From Salarchaeum japonicum (GTDB lineage Archaea > Halobacteriota > Halobacteria > Halobacteriales > Halobacteriaceae): a stretch of 64,000 bases of DNA. Every line of letters begins with the position of its first letter. The stretch's first letter is position 1. Made by a program: the position numbers and the translations under genes. Below are positions 47,114 through 56,941 of the stretch, piece after piece. The stretch covers positions 749,564 through 813,563 of the forward strand of contig NZ_CP085324.1 of NCBI RefSeq assembly GCF_020614395.1, written 5' to 3'. The notes below the pieces were generated by a model that was given only the letters and a program-made list of their open reading frames with translations, was not told the DNA's origin and searched no databases.

Positions 47114-47668
47114 ATGGATATTCGTGGTGAGCCGCGGGTGCCGTACGTCGAGTCGCGCGAGGAACTCCCGGAGTCGCAGCGCGATGTCTACGACCGGGTA
47201 ACCGCGGGTCGAGGCAAGGTAATCGGGCCGTTCGGTGTGCTCCTCCACAGTCCGGTGCTGGCGGGTCGTGTGGCGGATTTGGGGAGCTATCTGCGGTTCG
47301 AGAGCGCGCTCCCGGAGGGCTTGCGGGAGTTGGCCATCGTGGTGTCGGGCCGGGAGTTCGACGCGGCGTTCGAGTGGGCGGTGCACGCGCCGCTCGCGCG
47401 CGAGGCGGGCGTGAGCGAGGCCGCGCTGGACGCCGTACTGGACGACGCGCCGGTGGACGACCTCCCCGCGACGGAGGGGCTGGTGATTCGATACGGTCGC
47501 GAACTCTGGCGCGACCACGAAGTCGCGGACGAGACGTATCGCGCGGCGGAAGACGCGTTCGGCGTGCAGGGCGTCGTGGATCTCACCGCACTGCTGGGAT
47601 ACTACGGGCTCGTCGCGTGCGTGCTGAACGCGTTCGAGGTGTTGCCGGCGGCGGAGACGCCGCTATAG
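47114..47668 (+). CDS. Carboxymuconolactone decarboxylase-family protein (AhpD-like fold)
   Basis: This 184-residue helical protein is of the CMD/AhpD fold (LPEGLRELAIVVSGREFDAAFEWAVHAPLAREAGVSEAALDAVL). The family's CxxC redox pair is not present; the position reads EFDAAFEWAVHAP with a His, so this is a CMD-type member rather than an alkylhydroperoxidase. The substrate is unknown. It starts 35 bp after elp3 and ends overlapping surE by 6 bp (convergent). Confidence 0.8.
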   Translation: MDIRGEPRVPYVESREELPESQRDVYDRVTAGRGKVIGPFGVLLHSPVLAGRVADLGSYLRFESALPEGLRELAIVVSGREFDAAFEWAVHAPLAREAGVSEAALDAVLDDAPVDDLPATEGLVIRYGRELWRDHEVADETYRAAEDAFGVQGVVDLTALLGYYGLVACVLNAFEVLPAAETPL

Positions 47669-48442
47669 TTCGACGAGTCCGCCGGCGGTCGCGCCGGGCG
47701 CGACGTCGTGGGGGGCGGTGAGGGGGCTGACGCTGATTTCGTCGTCCACGACGGCGCGGCGGTCGGTGCCCTCGGGGTCGGGCACGTCGCGCTCGAACAG
47801 TTCGTTCCAGAACTTGTCGTTGACGTTCACGCCCTGTTCGGTGAACTCGGCTTCGAGTTCGTACTCCTGGGTGGGGCGGGTGACGCGGTAGACGTTGTTC
47901 TCGGTCTGTCCCGTCGCGGGGGCGTTGACGGTGAGGTAGTCCGCGGTCGGGAGGAACTCGTCCTCGACGAACCCGGGGAGGAGGTCGTGGACTGCGTCGG
48001 CCGCGGTCTCGAACGTCTCGTACTGGGGGTCGTAGCGGCTGCCGGGCGTGTACTCCCAGTCGTACATGGAGACGGCGATGGCGGGGTAGTTGAGGAAGGA
48101 GGCTTCCATCGCCGCGCCGATGGTGCCGGAGCGCGCGAGGATGTGCGCGCCGATGTTCGGGCCGTCGTTACAGCCGGAGACGACCACGTCGGGGTCGATG
48201 TCGAGCGCGGCGACGCCGATGGCGACGCAGTCCGCAGGCGTGCCCTTTACCGCGTAGCCGTGGTGGCGTTCGTCGTACTCGACTTCGCCCCAGCTCCGGG
48301 TCTGGCCGGTGCCGGACTGGTTCTCCTCGGGCGCGACGACGGTCACGTCGTGGGTCTCGGAGAGACGGTCGTAGACGGCTTCGAGGCCGGGAGCGTCGAT
48401 GCCGTCGTCGTTCGTGAGCAGGACGGAGAGGGACTCGCTCAT
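47663..48442 (-). CDS. surE: SurE 5'/3'-nucleotidase
   Basis: SurE dephosphorylates nucleoside 5'- and 3'-monophosphates and short polyphosphate. The 259-residue length is normal. Catalytic residues are visible: LLTNDDG near 9-15 (metal-binding Asp pair), VVAPEENQSGTG near 36-47 and SGCNDGPNIG near 89. ATG 48442 (MSESLSVLLTNDDG) is the natural start; seven codons upstream are non-conserved. It converges on the CMD gene and is followed in transcription direction by no other minus gene. The ZIP gene upstream on the same strand ends 40 bp before it. Confidence 0.95.
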   Translation of the reverse strand: MSESLSVLLTNDDGIDAPGLEAVYDRLSETHDVTVVAPEENQSGTGQTRSWGEVEYDERHHGYAVKGTPADCVAIGVAALDIDPDVVVSGCNDGPNIGAHILARSGTIGAAMEASFLNYPAIAVSMYDWEYTPGSRYDPQYETFETAADAVHDLLPGFVEDEFLPTADYLTVNAPATGQTENNVYRVTRPTQEYELEAEFTEQGVNVNDKFWNELFERDVPDPEGTDRRAVVDDEISVSPLTAPHDVAPGATAGGLVEL

Positions 48443-48481
48443 TGCGAGAGGGTAGCGAGCCACCCCGGTAAGGGGTTGCGG

Positions 48482-49297
48482 TTACGCGGCGAGCGCCACG
48501 TCGAGGTAGAGCATGAGGACGACGCCGAGCATCGTGCCGAGCGTCGCGATGCGCTCGTGGCCGCGCGCGTGTGTCTCGGGGACGATTTCGTCCGAGATGA
48601 CGAACAGCATCCCGCCGGCGGCGAACCCCATGGCGTACGGGAGGATGCCGGTGGAGAGCTGGATGGCGTACGCGCCGAGGACGGCGATGGGGATTTCGAC
48701 GACGCCGGCGCGGATGCCGGTGAGCGCGGCATACGTCGAGCGGTCGAACCCGGCGTTGATGGCGGCGACGGAGACGGCGAGGCCCTCGGGGATGTTCTGG
48801 AGGCCGATGGCGAGCATCAATGCGAGCGCTTCGCCGACGTTCCCGGAGCCGAACCCGACGCCGACGGCGAGCCCCTCGGGCATGTTGTGGATGGTGATGG
48901 CGACGATGAACAGGACGACGGACGCGTACCGGGCGTTCTGCGTCGCCTGGTCGGCGCGCTTGCGGCCGGTGATGAGGACGTGGACGTGGGGCACCCAGCG
49001 GTCGGCCTGGTCGAGCACGAGCACGCCGAGGAGGATGCCGGCGACGACCTGGAGCGCGCCCGTGCTCCCGCCGCCGGCGGCGTCGATACCGGGGAGGATG
49101 AGGCTGGTGAAGCTCGCGGACAGCATCACGCCCGCGGCGAACCCGAGGAGGCCGTCGAGCGAGCGCTCGCTGGGGTTGCGCCAGACGAGCACGAGCGTCG
49201 CGCCCAGCATGTTCATCCCCGCGATGACGATGCCGCCGAGGAGCGCCTGCATCACGGGGTCGCTTCCCGCGATGTCGAGGAAGACGTCTTCGAGCAC
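48482..49297 (-). CDS. ZIP-family divalent metal transporter
   Basis: This 271-residue membrane protein has about eight hydrophobic segments. The ZIP transport signature is clear: HNMPEG (137-142) in TM4 and QNIPEG (167-172) in TM5. A His/Asp-rich loop sits between TM3 and TM4 (about 96-120, with DRWVPHVHVLITGRKR). It imports Zn2+, Fe2+ or Mn2+ across the cell membrane. It lies 40 bp upstream of surE on the same strand, so co-transcription is possible but unrelated in function. Divergent from rqcH. Confidence 0.92.
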   Translation of the reverse strand: MLEDVFLDIAGSDPVMQALLGGIVIAGMNMLGATLVLVWRNPSERSLDGLLGFAAGVMLSASFTSLILPGIDAAGGGSTGALQVVAGILLGVLVLDQADRWVPHVHVLITGRKRADQATQNARYASVVLFIVAITIHNMPEGLAVGVGFGSGNVGEALALMLAIGLQNIPEGLAVSVAAINAGFDRSTYAALTGIRAGVVEIPIAVLGAYAIQLSTGILPYAMGFAAGGMLFVISDEIVPETHARGHERIATLGTMLGVVLMLYLDVALAA

Positions 49298-49407
49298 TAC
49301 TCCGGCCTCCTGTCGCGTGTCATTGCTCGGGTGGTGGAGTGGCTGGTAGTTAAGCGTTCACGACCCTGGGTCGTTACGTCTTTCCTGTCGCCCCCGCTAG
49401 GCGGGGT

Positions 49408-51495
49408 ATGAGCGAGAAACGCGAGATGACGAGCGTCGACCTCGTCGCCCTCACCGCGGAACTCAACACGTACGCGGGGGCGAAAGTCGACAAGGTCTAT
49501 CTCTACGGGGACGACCTCGTCCGACTGAAGATGCGGGACTTCGACCGCGGGCGCGTCGAACTCCTCGTGGAGACGGGGGAGACGAAGCGCGCGCACGTCT
49601 CCGCGCCCGAGCACGTCCCGGACGCGCCGGGGCGGCCGCCGGACTTCGCGAAGATGCTCCGCAACCGCCTCTCGGGCGCTGACTTCCACGCGGTCCGCCA
49701 GCACGGCTTCGACCGCATCCTGGAGTTCGAGTTCCGGCGGGAGGACGCGGACACGAAGATCGTCGCGGAGCTGTTCGGCGACGGGAACGTCGCGGTGCTG
49801 GACGAGAACGGCGAGGTCGTTGACTGCCTCGAAACCGTCCGCTTGTCCTCGCGAACCGTCGCGCCGGGCGCGCAGTACGGCTTTCCGTCCCAGCGCGTGA
49901 ACCCCCTCGACCTCGACTACGAGGCGTTCGCGGCGCAGATGCGGGACTCCGACACCGACCTCGTGCGCACGGTCGCCACCCAGCTCAACTTCGGCGGGCT
50001 CTACGGCGAGGAACTCTGCACGCGCGCGGGCGTCGAGAAGACGATGGACATCGCGGACGCCGGCGAGGACGAGTACCGCGCGCTCTACGACGCGATGACG
50101 CGGCTGTTCGACCCGATTCAGTCCGGCGACCTCGACCCCCGAGTCTACTACGACGAAGACGACGGTGACTCCCGGGTGGACGTGACGCCGGTGCCGCTGG
50201 AGGAGTACGCGGGCCGCGAGTCGGAGGCGTTCGACTCCTTCAACGGGGCGCTCGACGACTACTTCACGAACCTCGGCGGCACCGAGGAGGAGGAGGGCGG
50301 CGAGGGCCCGACGAAGCCGGACTTCCAGTCCGAAATCGAGAAACAGGAGCGCATCATCGCCCAGCAGGAGTCCGCCATCGAGGACTTCGAGCGGGAGGCC
50401 GAACAGGAGCGCGAGAAGGCCGAGTTGCTCTACGGGAACTACGACCTCGTGGACGACATCCTCTCCACGGTTCGCGACGCTCGCGCGGCCGGCCACTCCT
50501 GGAGCGACATCGATGAGCGGTTCGCGGAGGGCGAGGAGCGCGGCATCGAGGCCGCAGAACACGTTCAGGGCGTGAACGAACAGCAGGGGACGGTGCGGGT
50601 GCGACTGGACGGTCACACCATCAGTCTCGACCCCGAGGAGGGCGTGGAGAAGAACGCGGACGACCTCTACACGGAGGCCAAACGCATCCAGGAGAAGAAG
50701 GAGGGCGCGCTCGAAGCCATCGAGAACACCCGGGAGGAACTCGAAGCCGTCCGCGAGCGCAAGGAGAACTGGGAGGCCCCCGAGGAACCCGAGGAACCGG
50801 AGGAGGTCGATTGGCTCGCCCGGAGTTCGATTCCCGTCCGGAAGCCCGAGACGTGGTACGACCGATTCCGGTGGTTCCGCACGAGCGACGGCTTCCTCGT
50901 GCTCGGCGGGCGGAACGCCGACCAGAACGAGGAACTCGTCTCCAAGTACATGGACGGCTACGACCGCTTTTTCCACACGCAGGCCCACGGCGGTCCCGTC
51001 ACGATTCTGAAGACGACGGAGCCGAGCGAGCCATCGAAGGACATCGACGTGCCCGACCAATCGCTGGAGGAGGCGGCGCGGTTCGCGGTGACGTACTCGT
51101 CGGTCTGGAAGGACGGCCGGGGCGCGGGCGACGCCTACATGGTGATGCCCGACCAGGTGTCGAAGACCGCGGAGTCCGGCGAGTACCTCTCGAAGGGCGG
51201 GTTCGCCATCCGGGGCGACCGCACGTACTTCCGGGACATCGCGGTCGGGTGCGTGGTCGGCATCCAGTGCGAGGGCGAGACGCGCGTCGTCGGCGGGCCG
51301 CCGTCCGCCATCGAACCACGAGCGGAGACCGTGGTGGAGCTCGAACCCGGCGAGTTCGCGCAGGGCGACGCCGCGAAACGCATCTACCGCGAGTTCCGCG
51401 AGCGGTTCGCGGACACGTCGTTCGTGCGGAAGGTCGCGAGCCCGGACGAGATTCAGAAGTTCATGCCGCCGGGCGGGAGCCGACTCGTCGAGTAG
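49408..51495 (+). CDS. rqcH: aRqcH: NFACT-family ribosome quality-control protein
   Basis: aRqcH binds large ribosomal subunits that carry stalled peptidyl-tRNA and adds C-terminal tails (Ala in archaea) that mark the chain. The 695-residue protein has an NFACT-N domain (about 1-170), HhH-type helices, a long coiled-coil (about 320-470, rich in Glu/Arg/Ala), and the NFACT-R domain ([32 protein letters not shown] near 486-517, then [13 protein letters not shown]). It is followed 68 bp downstream by Pelota, so the two ribosome-rescue steps are encoded side by side. Confidence 0.93.
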   Translation: MSEKREMTSVDLVALTAELNTYAGAKVDKVYLYGDDLVRLKMRDFDRGRVELLVETGETKRAHVSAPEHVPDAPGRPPDFAKMLRNRLSGADFHAVRQHGFDRILEFEFRREDADTKIVAELFGDGNVAVLDENGEVVDCLETVRLSSRTVAPGAQYGFPSQRVNPLDLDYEAFAAQMRDSDTDLVRTVATQLNFGGLYGEELCTRAGVEKTMDIADAGEDEYRALYDAMTRLFDPIQSGDLDPRVYYDEDDGDSRVDVTPVPLEEYAGRESEAFDSFNGALDDYFTNLGGTEEEEGGEGPTKPDFQSEIEKQERIIAQQESAIEDFEREAEQEREKAELLYGNYDLVDDILSTVRDARAAGHSWSDIDERFAEGEERGIEAAEHVQGVNEQQGTVRVRLDGHTISLDPEEGVEKNADDLYTEAKRIQEKKEGALEAIENTREELEAVRERKENWEAPEEPEEPEEVDWLARSSIPVRKPETWYDRFRWFRTSDGFLVLGGRNADQNEELVSKYMDGYDRFFHTQAHGGPVTILKTTEPSEPSKDIDVPDQSLEEAARFAVTYSSVWKDGRGAGDAYMVMPDQVSKTAESGEYLSKGGFAIRGDRTYFRDIAVGCVVGIQCEGETRVVGGPPSAIEPRAETVVELEPGEFAQGDAAKRIYREFRERFADTSFVRKVASPDEIQKFMPPGGSRLVE

Positions 51496-51563
51496 TCGTC
51501 CCGGCGTCCGGTCTCGCCGTTCGGATAACAGGACACTTACCCCGAGGACTGGTAGGCCGGGGT

Positions 51564-52631
51564 ATGCAAGTGAAGGAGTGGACGTCGGTCGAGGGTGGCC
51601 GCGAGCGGGTCACGCTCGTCCCGGAGTCCCTCGACGACCTCTGGCATCTCACGTACGTCGTCGAACCCGGAGACCTCGTCGGCGGTGACACGCACCGCCG
51701 CATCCAGCGCAAGGACGACGACATGCGGGACACGGGCGGGGAGCGCGAGCACATGCACGTCACGCTCGACGTGGAGGGCGTGGAGTTCCACAAGTTCTCG
51801 AACCGCCTCCGCATCTCGGGCGTCATCGAGCGGTGTAGCCGCGAAGACCAGCTCGGGATGCACCACACCATCAACGTCGAGGAGTACGACGAACTCACGC
51901 TGGAGAAACACTGGAAGCCCGACCAGCGCGAGCGCGTGGAGGAGGCGAGTGAGGCGACCGACCAGCCCGATGTGGCTATCGCGACCATCGAGGAGGGGGA
52001 GGCGCACATCCACACGGTCGCGCAGTACGGCGTCGAGGAGCGCGGGACGTTCACGGGAACGACGGGGAAGGGCGAGTACGCCCGCGGCCGCGAGGAACTG
52101 TTCGGGGAGGTCGCGGCCGCCCTGAACCGGATGGACGCGGACGCCATCATCCTCGCCGGCCCCGGGTTCACGAAGCAAGACCTCCTGGATTTCGTGGAGG
52201 AGAACTACCCCGACCTCCCCGAGAAAATCACGACCGTGGACACCAGCGGTGTCGGCGGGCGCGGCGTCCACGAAGTCCTGAAGCGCGGCGCGGTCGAGGA
52301 GGTGCAGGCCGAGACCCGAATCGCGGAGGAATCGGAGTTGATCGACGAACTCACCGAGCAGATCGCGACGGAGGGGAAGGCCGCCTACGGTATCGAGGAG
52401 GTGGAGAAGGCCGTGGAGTTCGGCGCGGTCGAACACCTCCTCGTGCTCGACGACCGCCTGCGCCGCGAGCGCGCGGGCGAGGGCGACTGGGAGGTGGACG
52501 TGAACGACCTCATCCAGTCCGTCGAACGCCAGGGCGGGAGCGTCACCGTGTTCAGCCACGAGTACGCGCCCGGCGACCAGCTCAAGAACCTCGGCGGTAT
52601 CGCCGCCGTCCTCCGCTACCGGCTCGACTAA
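51564..52631 (+). CDS. pelA: Pelota (mRNA surveillance, ribosome rescue)
   Basis: Pelota resembles eRF1 without the GGQ motif and splits stalled ribosomes with aEF1alpha and ABCE1. The 355-residue archaeal form has the N-terminal Sm-like fold (about 1-130, including [17 protein letters not shown]), a central eRF1_2-type domain ([16 protein letters not shown]) and a C-terminal eRF1_3 domain ([40 protein letters not shown]). The C-terminal part begins [16 protein letters not shown] 51564 gives the typical short N-terminus before the conserved chain. Confidence 0.95.
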   Translation: MQVKEWTSVEGGRERVTLVPESLDDLWHLTYVVEPGDLVGGDTHRRIQRKDDDMRDTGGEREHMHVTLDVEGVEFHKFSNRLRISGVIERCSREDQLGMHHTINVEEYDELTLEKHWKPDQRERVEEASEATDQPDVAIATIEEGEAHIHTVAQYGVEERGTFTGTTGKGEYARGREELFGEVAAALNRMDADAIILAGPGFTKQDLLDFVEENYPDLPEKITTVDTSGVGGRGVHEVLKRGAVEEVQAETRIAEESELIDELTEQIATEGKAAYGIEEVEKAVEFGAVEHLLVLDDRLRRERAGEGDWEVDVNDLIQSVERQGGSVTVFSHEYAPGDQLKNLGGIAAVLRYRLD

Positions 52632-52687
52632 CAGCGGAGTCCGCTTCGCCCCCAGACTTTTTGTACAATCGATGACACGTTCTCGAT

Positions 52688-52885
52688 ATGTCGATTCGCG
52701 ACCCGAACTCCCTCTTCGCGGTCGTCGTCCTCCCCGCGGTCTGCGCGGCGCTCGGCCTCGCGGCGTTCGGCGTGCTCGGCCTGCTGGTCGGCCTTACGCT
52801 CCCGCTGGTCGTTCTCGCCAACCTCCCCGAGCGGGACGACCGCATCGCGGAACTCGAAGCGCGCGTCGAGGAACTCGAAGACTAG
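52688..52885 (+). CDS. Small membrane protein with C-terminal coiled coil
   Basis: This 65-residue protein has a hydrophobic hairpin (about 8-45, FAVVVLPAVCAALGLAAFGVL and VGLTLPLVVLANL) followed by a short heptad tail ERDDRIAELEARVEELED. The family is unknown to me; similar halophile mini-proteins dimerise through the tail. A T5 tract and a TTGTACAATC stretch lie just upstream. It overlaps the convergent metallo-beta-lactamase gene by 4 bp. Confidence 0.65.
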   Translation: MSIRDPNSLFAVVVLPAVCAALGLAAFGVLGLLVGLTLPLVVLANLPERDDRIAELEARVEELED

Positions 52886-53607
52886 AACTCGACCGTGTCG
52901 CCCTCCCGCGCCAGTTCCACGTCGCCGCCGTAGTGCTCGCGAATCGAGTCGAGCATCGCCTCCTCCCTGCCGTCGGTGTGCGGGTAGCGGTGGGTGAGGT
53001 AGACGGTGCCGTAGTCGTTCCCGGCGAGCGCTCGGCCGAGCGCGCGCGGCGTCGGATGGTTCGACACGTCCACCTCGTCGGGGAACGAGCAGTCGTGCAC
53101 GAACACGTCGGTGCCGTCCGCGAACGCGGCGAGGTCGTCGAACGCCTCCGAGTCCCCGCTGTACGCGAAGTCACCGATGCGATAGGCGAAACACCGCATG
53201 GAGTGCCGGGTCTCCATCGAATCCACGTCGAACCCGGCGACGGAGAACTCGCCCTCGATGTCGCGGAGCGTGAGGTCGACCCTGTCCCGGAGGTAGTCGT
53301 GGACGTCCAGCAGGCCCGCCACGAGGTCGGTGGTTCCGGGCGGCCCCGCGACGGTGAGGGACTCCTCGCCCGCGAGCCACCGGGCCTTCAACAGGGGGAG
53401 GAGGTCGCTCACGTGGTCGGTGTGGTGATGGGTGAGGAGGACGGTGTCCACGCCCTCGTAGCCGGTGGGAGTGGCGGCGAGTCGGTGGAGGACGCCGCTC
53501 CCACAGTCCACGAGCAGGGTGTTCTCGTCGTCTTCGAGGAGGAGGCCGGACTGGACGCGCTTGCCGGTCGGCATCGCGCTCCCGGTGCCGAGAAACGTGA
53601 CGCGCAT
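52882..53607 (-). CDS. Metallo-beta-lactamase fold hydrolase (RNase Z-like family)
   Basis: This 241-residue metallo-beta-lactamase fold protein has the HxHxDH motif, H60, H62, D64, H65 (THHHTDHVSD), a later metal Asp in YSGDSEAF near 168 and His in THRYPHTDG. The beginning MRVTFLGTGSAMPT is that of the RNase Z / phosphodiesterase group, but the tRNA-binding exosite arm is not obvious. It is probably a nucleotide or phosphate-ester hydrolase. It is cytoplasmic. ATG 53607 is the conserved start; upstream codons are basic. Confidence 0.85.
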   Translation of the reverse strand: MRVTFLGTGSAMPTGKRVQSGLLLEDDENTLLVDCGSGVLHRLAATPTGYEGVDTVLLTHHHTDHVSDLLPLLKARWLAGEESLTVAGPPGTTDLVAGLLDVHDYLRDRVDLTLRDIEGEFSVAGFDVDSMETRHSMRCFAYRIGDFAYSGDSEAFDDLAAFADGTDVFVHDCSFPDEVDVSNHPTPRALGRALAGNDYGTVYLTHRYPHTDGREEAMLDSIREHYGGDVELAREGDTVEF

Positions 53608-53639
53608 ACCCCGACTCGTGCGGGGAGGGAGAAAAGCGT

Positions 53640-54035
53640 CTAGAAGTCGCTCGCGAACTCGACGTGGCTGTACGTCAGGAGGTAGCCGTACGCGAGCGCC
53701 GCGAGGCCCGCGACGGCCGCGCACATCGCCACCTGGTCGGTGTTCAGGCAGTCGAGCGCGACGAACCCGAGCCAGACGGGCACGGCGTTCACGAACCCGC
53801 CCGCGAGCACGCCGCCCTCGGGGAGGAACGCGAGCGAGTAGTGGTACGCGAGCGGGTAGAGCAGGCCGAGCACGAGGAGGTAGATGGAGAACGCGGCGAG
53901 CGCCCCCGTGATGCCCGCGATGTTCACGAACGGGTCAGCTTCGTACCCGATAGCCGGTGCCACACCGTAGAGAACCAGGAAGTGCGCGATGACGCCGATG
54001 AGCCCGCCGAACACCGCGCTGGCTTCGCCTCGCAT
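53640..54035 (-). CDS. Four-helix membrane protein of unknown function
   Basis: This 131-residue protein has four hydrophobic segments (about 5-26, 36-60, 75-95, 100-122) with short loops. LLYPLAYHYSLAF and VNAVPVWLGFVALDCLNTDQVAM are the more conserved-looking parts. There is no binding motif that I recognise. ATG 54035 is chosen at the start of the first membrane segment. It is 32 bp upstream of the metallo-beta-lactamase gene on the same strand, so both may share a transcript with the Dna2-like gene at 54075-56705. Confidence 0.7.
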   Translation of the reverse strand: MRGEASAVFGGLIGVIAHFLVLYGVAPAIGYEADPFVNIAGITGALAAFSIYLLVLGLLYPLAYHYSLAFLPEGGVLAGGFVNAVPVWLGFVALDCLNTDQVAMCAAVAGLAALAYGYLLTYSHVEFASDF

Positions 54036-54074
54036 ACCCGGTTCGTCTCGGGCGCGAACCAAGAACGTATCGGG

Positions 54075-56705
54075 TTAGAGGCTCGCCCACTCGACCATCC
54101 GCCGGTACGTGTCGTCCGTTCGGAGCGCGTCGGCGTCCCCGACGAGCACCATCGCTTTCTTCGCGCGGGAGAGCGCGACGTTCAGCCGCCGGTAGTCCTC
54201 GAAAATCGGGCTCTCCATGTCGTCGGACGCGACGAACGACACGACGATGACCTCCTTCGACGACCCCTGGAAGCGGTCGACGGTGTCCACGGCGACCCCG
54301 TCGGGGACGCGCCGCCCGATTTCGGTGACCTGCGCGCGGAACGGCGCGATGACGCCGACCTCCCCGGGTTCGACGCCGGCGTCGAGGTAGGCCTCCACGA
54401 GTTCGGTGACGCGCTCCGCCTCGCGGGCGTCCGTGTGCGCGGCGTCGGTTCCCTCGACGTGCTCGAACCGCACGCCCTCGGGGACGCCGGTCACGCCGAT
54501 GTCCGCGAGTGACTGGCCCGCCACCTCGCCGGTCGCGGGCCGCAGTTGGCCGTCGTAGAACTCGGTCGAACTGAACGCCTGAATCCGCTGGCTCATCCGG
54601 TACTGCTGGTCGAGCATCACGCCCGCGTCCGGATACTGCTCGATGAGGCGCTCGAACAGGGACTCGGAGAGCCGGCCGCCCGACCGCACGACCGGCGGCA
54701 ACTGTTGGTGGTCGCCGACGAGCACGAACCGCTCCGCGCGGTTCGCCGCCGCGAGCGTGTCCGGCTCGGTGAGCTGTGAGGCCTCGTCCACGAGCGCCAC
54801 GTCGAACTCCTGCGAGCGCAGGATGCGCGACCCGCAGGTCGCCGTGGTCGCCGCGACCACGTCCGCGGACTCCAGTTTCTCCGCCTGCTCGCGGGGGTCG
54901 CCGGACTTCGACAACCGATACGTCTGCATGTCCTCGCGCACCCCGGACTCCGTGCCGACGCGCACGACGTCCTCGAACCCCTGGGATTCGATGGCGTCGA
55001 GGGCGTTGTCCACCGCGCGGTTCGTGAACGCCGACAGGAGCACGCGCTCGCCCCGCTCGACGAGTTCGCGGACGATGCGGGCGATGGTGTACGTCTTCCC
55101 CGTCCCGGGCGGCCCGTGCACGAGCGCGAAGTCCTCCGCGTTCAGCGCCCGATTGACGGCGGCGTTCTGCGCGTCGTTGTTGTCGATGAACGTCTCCGTC
55201 CCCGACTCGAACCGGGGGTCCTCCCGGCCGAACAGCACGTCACGGCGGCGCTCCTCTGATTTGAGGACGAAGTCGTGGAGCGCCGAGAGCATCCGACTGA
55301 CGTTCAGGTCGCTCGGGTACACGTCGAGTCGCCGGAGCTCCACGGGTTCGTCCGTCGAGACCACGACCTCGTCCGCGTCGAGGCGTTCGACGCGCGCCAT
55401 CTCCGCCGTCCCGTGCACGGGGTCGCCGTCGTTCGCCAGCACGCGGTCGCCCTCCCGAATCTTCGAGGTCGCCGCGGACGGTCGCTTCGCGGTGAGCCGC
55501 CACCGGCCGTCGGGGAGTTCCTCCCGCGAGTCGGGTTCGAGGCCGACGATGGCGCGGTCGTCGTCCGCCCGTTCGTCCGGGCTCTGCTTCCAGAGCTTCG
55601 CGTACTCCCGGTGGACTTCGCGGCGCTCGGCCTCGATGGCGTCGTAGAGGTCGTCGAAGTACTCGCGCTCCGCCTCGGGGAGCTTCCTCCCGATTTGGCC
55701 GGCTTTCGACTCCTGGCCGAGTCGGCCGGAGACGACCATGCAGGCGTCCTGCTCGAAGCAGTACTCGCACTTCGCGTTCGCCTCGTAGCCCGTCGGCGTC
55801 GTCTCGGACCATTCGAGCGCGGCGAGGTGGTTGCGGGTGCGGACGACGAATTCGAGGAGTCCCTTCCCGATGCTGAACTCCTTCGCGGGGCTGAGGTCGC
55901 CGCTCGCCTCGTTGCGTGCCATCGCCGCGTTCTTCGTGTAGAGCAACGTGCCGGTGTCCGCGGGGACGCCGCGTTCCGAGAGCAAGAGCGCGTAGCACGC
56001 GGCCTGAATCTTGTCGTGGAAGCGGGGGTCGCGGTTCGTGTTCTTCCCCGTCTTCAGCTCCACGGGCATCCCGCGGCGGATGGCGTCACAGCGTCCCTTG
56101 ATGCCGAACGTGTCCGACACCAGCGTGTACTCCGACCGCCACTCGTCCTCCTCCGTGAGGAGTCCCTGGTTCAGCCAGCCCTCGATGGCGCTCGCGTTCT
56201 GCCGCACGTCCTCCCGCACCTCCGCGAACTCCTTGTCCAGCAATCCGAGTTCGAGGCCGGCCTCCCGGACGCGCTCGTCGATTGCGTCGTCCAGGTCGCG
56301 GCCGCGGAGCAGGTCGCCGAACACCTCGTGGACGATAGTCCCCTTCGTCACCGCGTACTTGAGCGGGAGCGCCTGCAGCTTCGAGAGGTAGTACTGGCGC
56401 GGACACTGCACGAACTCCCGGATGTCGGTGACGTTCACCAGGAACTCCGGCTCCACCACCACGTACGACTCCTTCCCCGTCGCGTACTCCGTCTCCCCCG
56501 CGTACTCGCGCTCCTCCGCGTCCGTCACCACCAACTCCATCCCCGGCGAGAGGTACTCCGCCGACTCCGTCCACTTCCCCCACAGCGACACCTCGTGGAA
56601 CGAGGCGTCCTCCCGCACCGTCACGTCCAACACGTCGCGCTCCCCGTACTGCGTGCTCACCGACCGAACCTCACCGACCTCGGTGACCTCGCCCCGAACG
56701 TTCAC
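54075..56705 (-). CDS. Dna2-like nuclease-helicase (Cas4-type nuclease plus SF1B helicase)
   Basis: This 876-residue protein joins an N-terminal OB-like region, a RecB/Cas4-type nuclease and a C-terminal SF1B helicase. Nuclease ligands are H126, D207, E216 and K218 (ELKTGK). Four cysteines hold an Fe-S cluster: C101 (FVQCPRQYY), C313, C316, C322 (KCEYCFEQDAC). Helicase motifs are Walker A GPPGTGKT, DEASQ, GDHQQLPP, QYRM and a late VDRFQGSSKEV. It should resect 5' ends or remove long flaps in DNA repair, as Dna2 does. The size and order match archaeal Dna2 orthologues. It is cytoplasmic. Confidence 0.9.
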   Translation of the reverse strand: MNVRGEVTEVGEVRSVSTQYGERDVLDVTVREDASFHEVSLWGKWTESAEYLSPGMELVVTDAEEREYAGETEYATGKESYVVVEPEFLVNVTDIREFVQCPRQYYLSKLQALPLKYAVTKGTIVHEVFGDLLRGRDLDDAIDERVREAGLELGLLDKEFAEVREDVRQNASAIEGWLNQGLLTEEDEWRSEYTLVSDTFGIKGRCDAIRRGMPVELKTGKNTNRDPRFHDKIQAACYALLLSERGVPADTGTLLYTKNAAMARNEASGDLSPAKEFSIGKGLLEFVVRTRNHLAALEWSETTPTGYEANAKCEYCFEQDACMVVSGRLGQESKAGQIGRKLPEAEREYFDDLYDAIEAERREVHREYAKLWKQSPDERADDDRAIVGLEPDSREELPDGRWRLTAKRPSAATSKIREGDRVLANDGDPVHGTAEMARVERLDADEVVVSTDEPVELRRLDVYPSDLNVSRMLSALHDFVLKSEERRRDVLFGREDPRFESGTETFIDNNDAQNAAVNRALNAEDFALVHGPPGTGKTYTIARIVRELVERGERVLLSAFTNRAVDNALDAIESQGFEDVVRVGTESGVREDMQTYRLSKSGDPREQAEKLESADVVAATTATCGSRILRSQEFDVALVDEASQLTEPDTLAAANRAERFVLVGDHQQLPPVVRSGGRLSESLFERLIEQYPDAGVMLDQQYRMSQRIQAFSSTEFYDGQLRPATGEVAGQSLADIGVTGVPEGVRFEHVEGTDAAHTDAREAERVTELVEAYLDAGVEPGEVGVIAPFRAQVTEIGRRVPDGVAVDTVDRFQGSSKEVIVVSFVASDDMESPIFEDYRRLNVALSRAKKAMVLVGDADALRTDDTYRRMVEWASL

Positions 56706-56941
56706 ATACGGGATAACGGCGGCGCGAGAAAAACGCTGTCGCTCCCCGGAACCGTCTTTACCTCCGCTAACTCACCCGACACCGCTACCGCGTCCGCGAA
56801 AGCCCGCTCGCCCCCGTTCGAATCCCCCTCCCGCGGTTGGTCGGCGGGGCGGACTGCGTGGAGTGGGTCGCGGTTCGGGACGCGTTGGTGGTCTGGTTCG
56901 AGCGATACGCTTACCGTGGTCACGCCGTAACGTCGGGGTGT
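56706..56941. other. Intergenic space between divergent genes
   Basis: About 236 bp between the Dna2-like gene and the next plus-strand gene. It contains a T-loop look-alike (GTTCGAATC at about 56817), but there is no matching T-stem, so no tRNA. Nothing else is recognised. Promoters for both genes are expected here. Confidence 0.4.

Noticed and set aside
56800..56840. Possible tRNA 3' end (GTTCGAATC)
   Set aside because: The bases before the loop are C-rich and cannot pair with the C-rich bases after it, so no T-stem forms; no anticodon or D arm was found.
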